Source: Onthomonas sp964456525
GTDB lineage: Bacteria; Bacillota; Clostridia; Oscillospirales; Oscillospiraceae
Assembly: GCA_964456525.1 (NCBI GenBank)
Contig: CAYWAP010000021.1
Location: forward strand, 1 to 29,886
Direction: 5' to 3'
Length of the DNA: 29,886 bases
In this document: one piece after another, positions 1 to 6,465 of the stretch
How the letters are laid out: each line of letters opens with the position of its first letter
How positions within the stretch are numbered: the first letter of the stretch is position 1
The notes under the pieces: model-generated
What the model was told of the DNA's origin: nothing
Database searches by the model: none
Seen by the model: only the letters and a program-made list of their open reading frames with translations
Made by a program: the position numbers and the translations under genes

Positions 1-650
1 GAGGAGTTGGCCTTCTGACGGCGTTTGTCCACGATGGCCATGGGCATGTTCAGCTTTTGCGCAAATGCGCGGGCGCGGGTGACGGAGCCAACATCCGGAG
101 AGACCACGATGGTGTCGTCGTGGCAGTCGGCAAACTTGTTTTGGAAATACTCTGCAAACAGGGGGCTGCCCTGGAGGTTGTCCATGGGGATGTCAAAAAA
201 GCCCTGGATTTGCAGGCAGTGGATGTCCATGGTGATGACGTGATCGGTGCCGGCTGTGGTCAGCAGATTGGCCACCAGTTTGGCGGAGATGGGATCACGG
301 GGTTTGGTCTTGCGGTCCTGACGGGCATATCCGAAATAGGGCATGACAGCAGTGATGCGCCCTGCGGACGCCCGCTTCAGCGCGTCGATCATGACAAGCA
401 TTTCCATCAGATAGTCATTGACCGAGCGATAGCCGCCCTCGCCCTTTTTACCGGTGGCGCAGGTGGACTGGATCACGTAGACATCGCTGCCGCGAACCGT
501 TTCGTAGATGGAAGCATAACTTTCGCCGTCGGAAAACGTGCCGCATTCCGAATTGCCAAGGGGAAGTCCGAGTTTTTTGCAGATCGCTTTTGCCAGTTCG
601 GGGTTGGAAGATCCGCTGAAAATTTTAATGTCTTTGCCATGAGTATCCAT
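1..650 (-). CDS. prs: Ribose-phosphate pyrophosphokinase, 3' end cut by window edge
   Basis: Makes phosphoribosyl pyrophosphate (PRPP) from ribose 5-phosphate and ATP in the cytoplasm, feeding purine, pyrimidine, NAD, His and Trp synthesis. The 216 visible residues contain the family landmarks in order: FSDGES (39-44), the ATP loop PYFGYARQD (104-112), MDIHCLQIQGFF (141-152) with the metal-binding His, and VVSPDVG (182-188). The ATG at 650 is preceded by AGGAGG with an 8-nt spacer. About 10 extra residues (GKKGEGGYRS, 67-76) sit between STCA and the conserved ND-LME helix compared with E. coli Prs. It lies 78 nt downstream of the GlmU-like gene on the same strand, the classical gcaD-prs order of Firmicutes. 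The C-terminal third, with the PRPP-binding loop, is outside the window. Confidence 0.97.
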   Translation of the reverse strand, partial: MDTHGKDIKIFSGSSNPELAKAICKKLGLPLGNSECGTFSDGESYASIYETVRGSDVYVIQSTCATGKKGEGGYRSVNDYLMEMLVMIDALKRASAGRITAVMPYFGYARQDRKTKPRDPISAKLVANLLTTAGTDHVITMDIHCLQIQGFFDIPMDNLQGSPLFAEYFQNKFADCHDDTIVVSPDVGSVTRARAFAQKLNMPMAIVDKRRQKANS

Positions 651-728
651 AAAAACCGCCTCCTGTGGTTATCTTAGTCTCTTTCAGGGGATGTAAAGGG
701 ATCAATTGTCAATCGGGTGTGGAGATTG

Positions 729-1532
729 TTATGAAAACAGATTCGCAAAGGGGCCGATGACGCTGCCGGCTTCCACTTTGACGTTCTTTACTTGCGAGGC
801 GTTAATGACGCAGTTATCCCCCACTTCACAATCGGTCAGCATGGTGTTGGGACCAATTTCGCAGTTGCGGCCAATCCGCACCCGGCCGCGCAGGATGGTT
901 CCGGGGAGCAGGATGCTGCCCGGGCCTGCGTCCGCGCCGGCTTCTGCGTAGACGGCGCTGGGATCGGGCATGTCCACGCCCCCGGACAGCAGGCGGTACA
1001 GGTGATCAGCCCGGGCCAGCTGCCGGGCCTTTTGAAGATCTTCACCGGACTGCAAAGGGAGCAGCTGGATCTCAGGATCGTTGGAAGGGGAGTAGTATTC
1101 GCCGTAATTTAAGGTTTCAATGCCGCCCTGGGCCAACGTCGCCGCCTCCACGCGGTAAACGCCCATGGCGTCTCCGGCCGGATTGATAAACTCATCCTCC
1201 ATAAGCTCGGAAACCGCCGTGCTGGACAGCCACACAGGCGCGTTGATGGTGAGAATTTTATTCTGCAATTGGGCGGCAAACGCCATTAACCGTGTGTCCA
1301 GCGTTTCATCCAAGGCGGAGACAACTTCTGCGCCCGCAGGGAAACAGGCGGCGGTCTCCGCCATCAGATCTTCCTCGCAGACGACAAAAAAACGCTCTAT
1401 GCCAACCCGTTCCAACGACAGGGACAACTCTCTTGCGGCGGTTGAAAACAGGACGTTTTGCAGCATGAGCGGCGGTGAAGAGGGATGATTCGGGCTTCGC
1501 AGCACCAGAATAACAGTGCCCGAGCACTCCAT
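729..1532 (-). CDS. Truncated, degenerate GlmU-like protein (nucleotidyltransferase-like domain plus partial left-handed beta-helix)
   Basis: 267 aa from the ATG at 1532 (AGGAG 11 nt upstream; the open frame runs further up to 1622 but without a ribosome site). Residues 1-165 align by eye with a nucleotidyltransferase fold, yet the hallmark LAAGxGTRM loop is missing and replaced by VILVLRSPNHPSSPP (7-21). Residues 166-200 match the GlmU linker (LQKARQLARADHLYRLL, then DP..VY), and 203-264 match the first coils of the GlmU acetyltransferase beta-helix (GRNCEIGPNTMLTDC, GSVIGPFANL). The protein then stops, so the rest of the helix with the acetyltransferase active site is absent. No remnant of it is visible in the 78 nt before prs. 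The gene order is that of glmU-prs. It is unlikely to catalyse either GlmU reaction; a regulatory or scaffold role is possible but unproven. Confidence 0.75.
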   Translation of the reverse strand: MECSGTVILVLRSPNHPSSPPLMLQNVLFSTAARELSLSLERVGIERFFVVCEEDLMAETAACFPAGAEVVSALDETLDTRLMAFAAQLQNKILTINAPVWLSSTAVSELMEDEFINPAGDAMGVYRVEAATLAQGGIETLNYGEYYSPSNDPEIQLLPLQSGEDLQKARQLARADHLYRLLSGGVDMPDPSAVYAEAGADAGPGSILLPGTILRGRVRIGRNCEIGPNTMLTDCEVGDNCVINASQVKNVKVEAGSVIGPFANLFS

Positions 1533-1580
1533 AAAGACCACATCTCCTCTCAGACGAATAAGGGTAACTGAACCGCTTCC

Positions 1581-1610
1581 ATTATAGCAAAAGAAATCGT
1601 TTTTTGTACA
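1581..1610 (-). promoter_or_regulatory. Promoter of the glmU-like/prs genes
   Basis: TATAAT (1581-1586 on the minus strand) with TGTACA 18 nt upstream (1605-1610), about 50 nt before the ATG at 1532. The -10 is perfect and the -35 is weak. Confidence 0.55.
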
Positions 1611-1766
1611 CCTCTTTCCCATTTTTTTCGGATATTTTACGTGAATCTGGCATTCTCACAAAAAGATTTCTGCGAAATAAAATTTTTTCGTCACTTTGAC
1701 CATTTGACTGCGTGTTTTTCCCGCCTGCCTCCCCCTTGTCCCCTTGGGAGAGGCACAGGAAAGCGG

Positions 1767-1796
1767 TTGAACTGTCTGGAGAGTTTGTGCTATAAT
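1767..1796 (+). promoter_or_regulatory. Promoter reading through the repeat towards the 2029 gene
   Basis: TTGAAC (1767-1772), 18-nt spacer, TATAAT (1791-1796). The predicted transcript would cross the whole inverted-end repeat (1851-2010) before reaching the ATG at 2029, giving a leader of about 225 nt. I see no better promoter nearer to the gene. Confidence 0.5.
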
Positions 1797-1850
1797 GGCC
1801 GCGGCAAAAATAAAAACTTCTGTCCGCCTATGATGCACAGAAGAATATTA

Positions 1851-2010
1851 GGCCTTGTTTGAAAAAAATCAGCATGTCCAAATGCCGGGCCTTTTTCCAC
1901 CATACTGGGTTGATTTTCCTGGCAATCCACAAAGGATTGGGGCGTCAAATCGCCTTGTCTGGCGAAAAATTCCTCGCCATTGGTCACATTTCTGATTTTC
2001 AAACAAGGCC
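1851..2010 (+). repeat. 160-bp dispersed repeat with 15-bp perfect terminal inverted repeats (copy 1)
   Basis: The element begins GGCCTTGTTTGAAAA (1851-1865) and ends with its exact reverse complement (1996-2010). The interior shares long runs with copy 2 at 29271-29427, such as CCTTTTTCCACCATAC and GCAATCCACAAAGGATTG. The copies are roughly 75-80% alike by eye. The minus strand has a short open frame whose peptide (around TPQSFVDC and MVEKGP) is echoed in the other copies, but it has no ribosome site and is probably not a gene. Size, inverted ends and intergenic position fit a MITE-like or structured intergenic repeat. It ends 18 nt before the ATG of the 2029 gene. Confidence 0.85.
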
Positions 2011-2028
2011 CTGGAATCGAGGCATTCT

Positions 2029-2946
2029 ATGATTGATTTTAAAGTTCCACAGCTGGAAGATGCAGCCTGGATTGACCCGATTTTTCTCGCCTCAGGCTAT
2101 CGAAGCTGCGAATACACCTTTACCAACCTGATCACCTGGGCCGAGGCCTATGAGGAGCGGGTGGCCCTGGTGAACGGCTTTGTGGTGGTTCGCGTAGGGG
2201 GCGAATGGGGCTGCTATACCTGGCCGGCCGGTCAGGGAGATAAGAGACCGGTGATTGTTCAGCTGTATCAGGACGCCCAGGAGCGGGGCCTACCCTTCTG
2301 CTTGGGAGGGCTGACCGGAGAGCAGTACGCGGAGCTGGACGCGATGTTTCCCGGCAAGTTTACGAGGGAGGAGAACCGGGACGGCGCCGACTACTGCTAT
2401 ACCGTGGAGAAGCTGGCCAAGCTGTCCGGGAAAAAACTCCACGCCAAGCGCAACCATATCCACCGGTTTGAGGAGAACTTTCCGGATTGGACGGTGAAGG
2501 AGATCTCCCCAGAGAATTTTGCCGACTGTTTCCAGGTCGCAAAGGACTGGGAAACGGGGGAGATGCAGGAGGGAGAGAACGACCGCTCCTGGCAGGAAGG
2601 GGAATCCGCTATGCGTTACGCCTTTGACCACTATGACAAGCTGGGGCTGGAGGGGCTGATCCTCTACGGCGGGGGAAAGCCCCTGGCGTTTACCATGGGC
2701 CGCACCATTGGCGGGGACACCTATGACGTTATGTTTGAAAAGGCATACTGGGATGTTCAGGGGGCCTACCCCATGATCAACCGGGAGTTTGCCCGCTGGG
2801 TGCAGGCGCACCATCCGGAGATCGTCTATATGAACCGGGAGGACGATATGGGAAAACCCAATTTGCGCAAGGCCAAGCTGTCCTATTACCCGGATTTGAT
2901 GGTGGAAAAACTGCTGTGCAGATTGCGGGAGGGGGAGACGCTATGA
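2029..2946 (+). CDS. DUF2156 / phosphatidylglycerol lysyltransferase C-terminal-like protein
   Basis: 305 aa, soluble, with no signal peptide or membrane segment. The length and the features ASGYRSCEYTFTNLITW (21-37), a KLSGKKLHAKRNHIHRFE stretch near 130-150 and MNREDDMGKPNLRKAKLSYYP near the C-terminus are typical of the DUF2156 family. That family has a double GNAT fold like the catalytic half of MprF lysyl-phosphatidylglycerol synthases. Lone soluble members are common in Clostridia and their substrate is generally unknown, so I do not infer lipid lysylation. The start ATG has only a weak site (CGAGG). Its stop overlaps the start of the next acetyltransferase (ATGA), so the two are translationally coupled. 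Confidence 0.85.
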   Translation: MIDFKVPQLEDAAWIDPIFLASGYRSCEYTFTNLITWAEAYEERVALVNGFVVVRVGGEWGCYTWPAGQGDKRPVIVQLYQDAQERGLPFCLGGLTGEQYAELDAMFPGKFTREENRDGADYCYTVEKLAKLSGKKLHAKRNHIHRFEENFPDWTVKEISPENFADCFQVAKDWETGEMQEGENDRSWQEGESAMRYAFDHYDKLGLEGLILYGGGKPLAFTMGRTIGGDTYDVMFEKAYWDVQGAYPMINREFARWVQAHHPEIVYMNREDDMGKPNLRKAKLSYYPDLMVEKLLCRLREGETL

Positions 2947-3770
2947 GGATTTGCCGCCCGTCTGCGGCCTCGGACGTTCCAAGGCTCAAAGCATTGTGGA
3001 AGAGCTGCTTTGCAGATGAGAACCGCTATATTGACCACTTTTTCCGCAACGGCTACGTGCCTGAGCAGACGCTGGTGCTGGAGGAGGGAGGAGAGGTTGT
3101 CTCTATGCTGACGGCCTTTCCCGCGACGATCCACATCGGGGCGGACAGCCAGCCAGCCTGCTATATTTACGCCTTTTGCACCCATCCGGACCATCAGGGA
3201 AAGGGGTGTGGGCGGCAGCTGCTCTCCTGGGCGGAGCAGTGGGCCGCCCAGCGCAGCTGCGCCGCCGTGCTGATGGTGCCGGGGGAGGAGAGCCTGTTTC
3301 GCTTTTACGCTGGACTTGGCTACACCACCACCTTGACGCACCGGGATGTGGTCTGGGGCCGCGGGGAGCTGCCCATTACAGACCCCAAACTGACCCCCAT
3401 CGACGCGCTGGAGTACGGAGGGGAGCGGGCAAAGTGGCTCTCCGGATGGAACCGGATTGATCTGGCGCCGGAGGGGCTGGCCTTCCAGCGGGAACTGTGC
3501 CGGTATACCGGCGCTGGATTTTACCGTGTGGCAGATGGGGTTGCCGCCGTGGAGTTTTGGGATGGCAGCGCGGAAATCAAAGAGCTGCTGTGTTCCGATG
3601 TAAAGGCGGGAGCCGCGGCGGTCTGCCAGGGGCTGGGCGCGCAGCAGGTGCATCTGTACCTGCCCGGAATGCTCCAGGAGGGGGAGGAGCGGCCCTTCGC
3701 CGTCCTCAAGTCCCTGGGGACGGGAATGGAAGTTCCGGCGGACTGTTATTTTGCCTTTGCCTTCGACTGA
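2943..3770 (+). CDS. GNAT-family N-acetyltransferase
   Basis: 275 aa. The ATG at 2943 overlaps the preceding stop in ATGA, and GGGAGGGGGAGACGCT just upstream supplies the ribosome site. The first half is a standard GNAT domain: strand 4 and motif A at YAFCTHPDHQGKGCGRQLL (76-94), where QGKGCG (85-90) is the acetyl-CoA pyrophosphate loop. Next comes ESLFRFYAGLGY, the usual C-terminal strand pair. The second half (about 140-275) resembles the extra domain of longer two-domain GNAT/Eis-like proteins. The acceptor substrate cannot be read from sequence. Pairing with the upstream GNAT-fold DUF2156 protein suggests a shared amino-acyl or acyl modification task, but this is inference. Confidence 0.9.
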   Translation: MRICRPSAASDVPRLKALWKSCFADENRYIDHFFRNGYVPEQTLVLEEGGEVVSMLTAFPATIHIGADSQPACYIYAFCTHPDHQGKGCGRQLLSWAEQWAAQRSCAAVLMVPGEESLFRFYAGLGYTTTLTHRDVVWGRGELPITDPKLTPIDALEYGGERAKWLSGWNRIDLAPEGLAFQRELCRYTGAGFYRVADGVAAVEFWDGSAEIKELLCSDVKAGAAAVCQGLGAQQVHLYLPGMLQEGEERPFAVLKSLGTGMEVPADCYFAFAFD

Positions 3771-3772
3771 CC

Positions 3773-3872
3773 NNNNNNNNNNNNNNNNNNNNNNNNNNNN
3801 NNNNNNNNNNNNNNNNNNNNNNNNNNNNNNNNNNNNNNNNNNNNNNNNNNNNNNNNNNNNNNNNNNNNNNNN
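3773..3872. other. Assembly gap of 100 N
   Basis: Exactly 100 N, the conventional size for a gap of unknown length. It begins 3 nt after the GNAT stop codon. The two flanks share no obvious duplicated sequence, unlike the second gap. Whether genes lie in the gap is unknown. Confidence 0.99.
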
Positions 3873-3906
3873 AGGGCTGTGTTATGAAAAATAGAACAAA
3901 ATCCGG

Positions 3907-3935
3907 TTGAAAAATCCGGTTATCTATGGTAGAGT
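3907..3935 (+). promoter_or_regulatory. Promoter of the 3997 gene
   Basis: TTGAAA (3907-3912), 17-nt spacer, TAGAGT (3930-3935), about 60 nt before the start codon. The -35 is good and the -10 carries two mismatches. Confidence 0.5.
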
Positions 3936-3996
3936 ATACACATAGCAAAGCCCTTTCCAGTTTAAAGGGAGATAGCAAGTAAGGAGTGAATACCCT

Positions 3997-4407
3997 ATGG
4001 TAAGAGTGATTATGGAAAGTGCCGGTGCAGGCAAGACGAAGAAGTTGATCGAGATGGTCAACGGCGCTGTCGATACCGAACATGGCAACGTTGTCTGCAT
4101 CGAGAAGAAGTCTTCCATGCGTTTTAATATTCATCATGATATTCGTCTCGTGTCTTCCAGTGATTATGAAATCACCAGCTTTGACGTGTTTAAGGGATTC
4201 CTGTCCGGTATGTATGCCGGCAACTATGACATCACCCACATTTTCGTTGACAATTTGTGCAAGATCGTCTCGGATTGGGATATGGGCCATATTGAGGCGT
4301 TCCTGAACTGGCTGGATGTCTTTGGGGAAGAGAACAATATCAAGTTCACCATCACGCTGACGTCCTCTCCGGAGGATGCGCCGGAAGGCATTCGGAAATT
4401 TTTCTAA
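3997..4407 (+). CDS. Small P-loop NTPase-like protein, 136 aa, unknown function
   Basis: The start is supported by AAGGAG 10 nt upstream. Residues 2-6 form a short beta strand followed by ESAGAGKTKKLIEMV (7-21), a Walker A-like loop and helix. The canonical [AG]xxxxGK[ST] glycine is Glu7 here, although the GAGKT core is intact. HIFVD (81-85) is a plausible Walker B strand, and FTITLTSSPED (117-127) resembles a sensor strand. At 136 aa this is about as short as a P-loop fold gets, reminiscent of thymidine-kinase-sized domains, but no zinc ribbon is present. There is no membrane segment. It is transcribed alone between its own promoter and a terminator. I do not recognise a named family and do not assign a function. 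Confidence 0.8.
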   Translation: MVRVIMESAGAGKTKKLIEMVNGAVDTEHGNVVCIEKKSSMRFNIHHDIRLVSSSDYEITSFDVFKGFLSGMYAGNYDITHIFVDNLCKIVSDWDMGHIEAFLNWLDVFGEENNIKFTITLTSSPEDAPEGIRKFF

Positions 4408-4425
4408 GATCTCTCAATCAAACGA

Positions 4426-4461
4426 AAGCCTGTCTGCTGATGCGGACAGGCTTTTCTGTTT
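4426..4461 (+). terminator. Intrinsic terminator between convergent genes
   Basis: AAGCCTGTC (4426-4434) pairs perfectly with GACAGGCTT (4445-4453) over nine base pairs, followed by TTCTGTTT. It ends the 3997 gene. The minus-strand side carries TTTCGTTTG and may weakly stop the DUF1294 transcript as well. Confidence 0.85.
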
Positions 4462-4497
4462 GGAAGAAAGGGCGGTCAGATGGCGAAATCCGCCAGC

Positions 4498-4758
4498 TTA
4501 CAGCAGGAAGAGGAGCAGGCAAACCCAGATCAGGCCGCTCAAAGGCACTCCCAGGCGGAACTTCCACTTTCGGATTTTGTGGCGGCAGAGGAACATGCCC
4601 AAAATGGCGCCAATCCAGCCGCCGAGAAAGGACAGGGTCAGCAGGGCGGCCTCGGAAATGCGCCACTGCCGGTGGCGGGCCTTGTACTTGTCCAGGGCGT
4701 AGGCGGCAAACGTCAGGGCGTTGATGGCCGAGAAGTAAAGTAAAAAGAGTTGAAACAT
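4498..4758 (-). CDS. DUF1294 family small membrane protein
   Basis: 86 aa with about three hydrophobic segments (roughly 2-16, 36-56 and 67-86). The DUF1294 pattern is clear: YALDKYKARHRQWRISE (19-35), then LGGWIGAILGM and CRHKIRKWKFR. The function of the family is unknown. I chose the ATG at 4758 because AGGAGA lies 6 nt upstream; the open frame extends to 4782 without support. It starts 33 nt after the stop of the ArsC-like gene on the same strand and is probably the last gene of the lexA operon. Confidence 0.88.
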   Translation of the reverse strand: MFQLFLLYFSAINALTFAAYALDKYKARHRQWRISEAALLTLSFLGGWIGAILGMFLCRHKIRKWKFRLGVPLSGLIWVCLLLFLL

Positions 4759-4791
4759 GTTAATCTCCTGCCAATGGGGCATTGACCGGCG

Positions 4792-5133
4792 CTACCCCTC
4801 CATCTCCCACTGCTTCCAGACGTCGGGCTGGTAGCCCACAGTCGCTTTCCGTCCGTTGCGGACGATGGGGGTCTTAATCAGACGGGGGTCCTCCAGCAGG
4901 TGCTCCAGCTTTTGCTCGTCATAGGCCAAATACCCCAGCCCTTTGGCGTCGGGGTGTTTGGGGTCGATGACGGCGTCAAAGCCGACTGCACGAATTACGC
5001 TGGTCAGTTCCCCCCGGCTCATGCCGTATTTGAGAATATCCACGTTCTGGAACCGAATCCGGCGCTCTTTGAAGTAGCGCTGGGCTTTTTTGGTGTCAAA
5101 ACATTTTGATTTTCCGAAAATTTGAATGTTCAC
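4792..5133 (-). CDS. ArsC/Spx-family thioredoxin-fold protein
   Basis: 113 aa. The opening IQIFGKSKCFDTKKAQRYF holds the family Cys11. RIRFQNVDILKYGMSRGEL and LLEDPRLIKTPIVRNGRKATVGY complete the ArsC/Spx/YffB fold, including the cis-proline region (TPIV). The single N-terminal Cys without CxxC fits the arsenate-reductase-like, Spx-like or MgsR-like subgroup; actual arsenate reduction is not established. The start is GTG, overlapping the stop of the upstream methyltransferase in GTGA, with AAGGAG 10 nt upstream. Membership of a lexA-led operon points to a stress-response role. Confidence 0.85.
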   Translation of the reverse strand: MNIQIFGKSKCFDTKKAQRYFKERRIRFQNVDILKYGMSRGELTSVIRAVGFDAVIDPKHPDAKGLGYLAYDEQKLEHLLEDPRLIKTPIVRNGRKATVGYQPDVWKQWEMEG

Positions 5134-5627
5134 AGGGTCGTTTCTCCTTGTGCAGGTTGTGATAGAGGGGCGGTGCGCTCCAGCTCCAGCAGCCGCTGCT
5201 TCCAGGCGAGGCCGGCTGCAAAGCCGGTCAGGCCGCCGTCCGCGCCAAGGACGCGGTGGCAGGGGATCAGCAGCAGGATGGGGTTTTTGGCGCAGGCGGC
5301 CCCCACCGGGCGCGCCGCCTTGGGACGGCCCATCTGCCCGGCGATCTGGCCATAGGTGCGACTTTCCCCGTAGGGGATGGCGGACAAGGCCCGCCACACC
5401 GCCCGCTGAAATGCCGTCCCCGTGGGCCGCAGCGGAAGGTCAAAGGCCCTGCGCGCTCCGCAGGCGTACTCGGCCAGTTCCCGCTCCAGCCGGTCCAGCA
5501 GGGCCTTGTCACGGGGCGGCTCCCATGGGCTGGCCGGGCCGGTTCCGGGGCGGAGGGACACGACGGCGCCCCCGTCCACGGCCGCGATGAAGGGCCCCAG
5601 AGCGGTGGCAATCACCCGCCAGGTCAA
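5130..5627 (-). CDS. ogt: Methylated-DNA--protein-cysteine methyltransferase (Ogt/AGT type)
   Basis: 165 aa. It removes the methyl group from O6-methylguanine (and O4-methylthymine) in DNA by irreversible transfer to its own Cys123, in the motif IPCHRV (121-126). Other signs are FQRAVWRALSAIPYGESRTYGQIA (73-96), the DNA-recognition helix, and a C-terminal GLTGFAAGLAWKQRLLELE. It lacks the N-terminal AraC/Ada domain, so it acts only as a repair enzyme. Translation appears to start at TTG (5627), overlapping the lexA stop in TTGA. There is no strong ribosome site, which implies coupling to lexA translation. Placement directly behind lexA suggests SOS control. Confidence 0.93.
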   Translation of the reverse strand: MTWRVIATALGPFIAAVDGGAVVSLRPGTGPASPWEPPRDKALLDRLERELAEYACGARRAFDLPLRPTGTAFQRAVWRALSAIPYGESRTYGQIAGQMGRPKAARPVGAACAKNPILLLIPCHRVLGADGGLTGFAAGLAWKQRLLELERTAPLSQPAQGETTL

Positions 5628-6247
5628 TTGTAATGCCTGACCACTGCCACGACCTTACCGGCCAGGACAGCGTTGGAGCCGTCAATGGGGTCATAGGCGT
5701 CGTTTTCGGGCAAAAGCCAGACCTTTCCGTTTTTCTTGCAGAGCCGTTTGCACGTGGCTTCCGCCTCTCCGTTTTCGTTGAGAATGGCGATGACGATTTC
5801 CCCGTTGCGAGCGACAGGCTGGCGATGGACGACCACGTAATCGTCGTGCAAAATGCCTGCGCCCACCATGGAATCGCCGCGAATACGCAGCGCGAAGTGC
5901 TCGCCGCTCTGGTCGCCCGTGTCAAAGACCAGATAGTCCTCAATGCACTCATCGGCCAGGATGGGAGACCCGGCGGCCACGTTGCCCACCACGGGAATCC
6001 GGTTTGGCTCAGGCCGCAGCTCTTCGGGGATGGCGGAGGCAACTGCGGTAATGGCGCGGGTCTTGCCGCCGTCGCGGGTAATCGCTCCGGCTTCTTCCAA
6101 CGCCTTCAGGTGAAAGTGGACCGTAGAAGGGCTTTTTAAACCAACGGCGGTGGCAATTTCGCGGACGGATGGGGGGTAGCCGTGTTGTGCTGTGAATTGC
6201 AACAGATAATCATAGATCACCTGCTGCTTTTGCGTCAGCTGCTTCAA
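5624..6247 (-). CDS. lexA: LexA SOS repressor
   Basis: 207 aa from the TTG at 6247, which has GGAGG at 8 nt. A GTG three codons further up (6256) overlaps the ribosome site and is less likely. The N-terminal winged helix (1-67) contains GYPPSVREIATAVGLKSPSTVHFHL. The C-terminal protease domain has the self-cleavage bond Ala92-Gly93 (NVAAGSP), catalytic Ser126 (RGDSMVGAG) and Lys167 (ATCKRL). RecA filaments on single-stranded DNA trigger the cleavage and de-repress the SOS genes. It is the first gene of an operon with ogt and the ArsC-like gene, each joined by a 4-nt overlap. Confidence 0.97.
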   Translation of the reverse strand: MKQLTQKQQVIYDYLLQFTAQHGYPPSVREIATAVGLKSPSTVHFHLKALEEAGAITRDGGKTRAITAVASAIPEELRPEPNRIPVVGNVAAGSPILADECIEDYLVFDTGDQSGEHFALRIRGDSMVGAGILHDDYVVVHRQPVARNGEIVIAILNENGEAEATCKRLCKKNGKVWLLPENDAYDPIDGSNAVLAGKVVAVVRHYN

Positions 6248-6284
6248 AGCGAACACCTCCGATAGAAGTCATTTATCATATCTT

Positions 6285-6324
6285 ATTCTAGCACAAATGT
6301 CCGATTAATGCAAATCTTTGTTCG
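6285..6324 (-). promoter_or_regulatory. lexA promoter with possible LexA operator
   Basis: TAGAAT (6285-6290) and TTGCAT (6308-6313) are 17 nt apart on the minus strand, giving a leader of about 30 nt. CGAACAAAGATTTG (6311-6324, minus strand) overlaps the -35. It matches the Gram-positive SOS box CGAAC-N4-GTTCG perfectly in the left half and 3 of 5 in the right half. Autoregulation is expected of lexA, but this operator is only a weak match. Confidence 0.5.
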
Positions 6325-6397
6325 AATTTCTTTTTCGCCGGATGAGTTTGGGGGCGGCGGGGAACCCATCTGGCAGCACCCAGACGGATTCAAACCG

Positions 6398-6431
6398 AAA
6401 AAACACCGGCATGGCGGTGGCCATGCCGGTG
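6398..6431 (-). terminator. Intrinsic terminator of oppA
   Basis: CACCGGCATGGC (6404-6415) and GCCATGCCGGTG (6420-6431) pair over 12 bp around a 4-nt loop. Read on the minus strand, the stem is followed by six T (6398-6403). Confidence 0.93.
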
Positions 6432-6465
6432 CAAAATCAATTCAGTGATTTGATTTTAGCGGAGA

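Noticed and set aside
1728..1757. TGCCTC/GAGGCA hairpin near 1740 as a terminator
   Set aside because: A good stem, but no run of T follows on either strand.
1790..2002. Short minus-strand ORF in repeat copy 1, echoed at 29160-29366
   Set aside because: The peptides agree because the DNA is a repeat. Neither has a ribosome site, and the inverted ends explain the conservation better than coding.
6248..6256. GTG as the start of LexA, three codons upstream
   Set aside because: It overlaps the GGAGG ribosome site; the TTG at 6247 has correct spacing and gives the usual LexA N-terminus.
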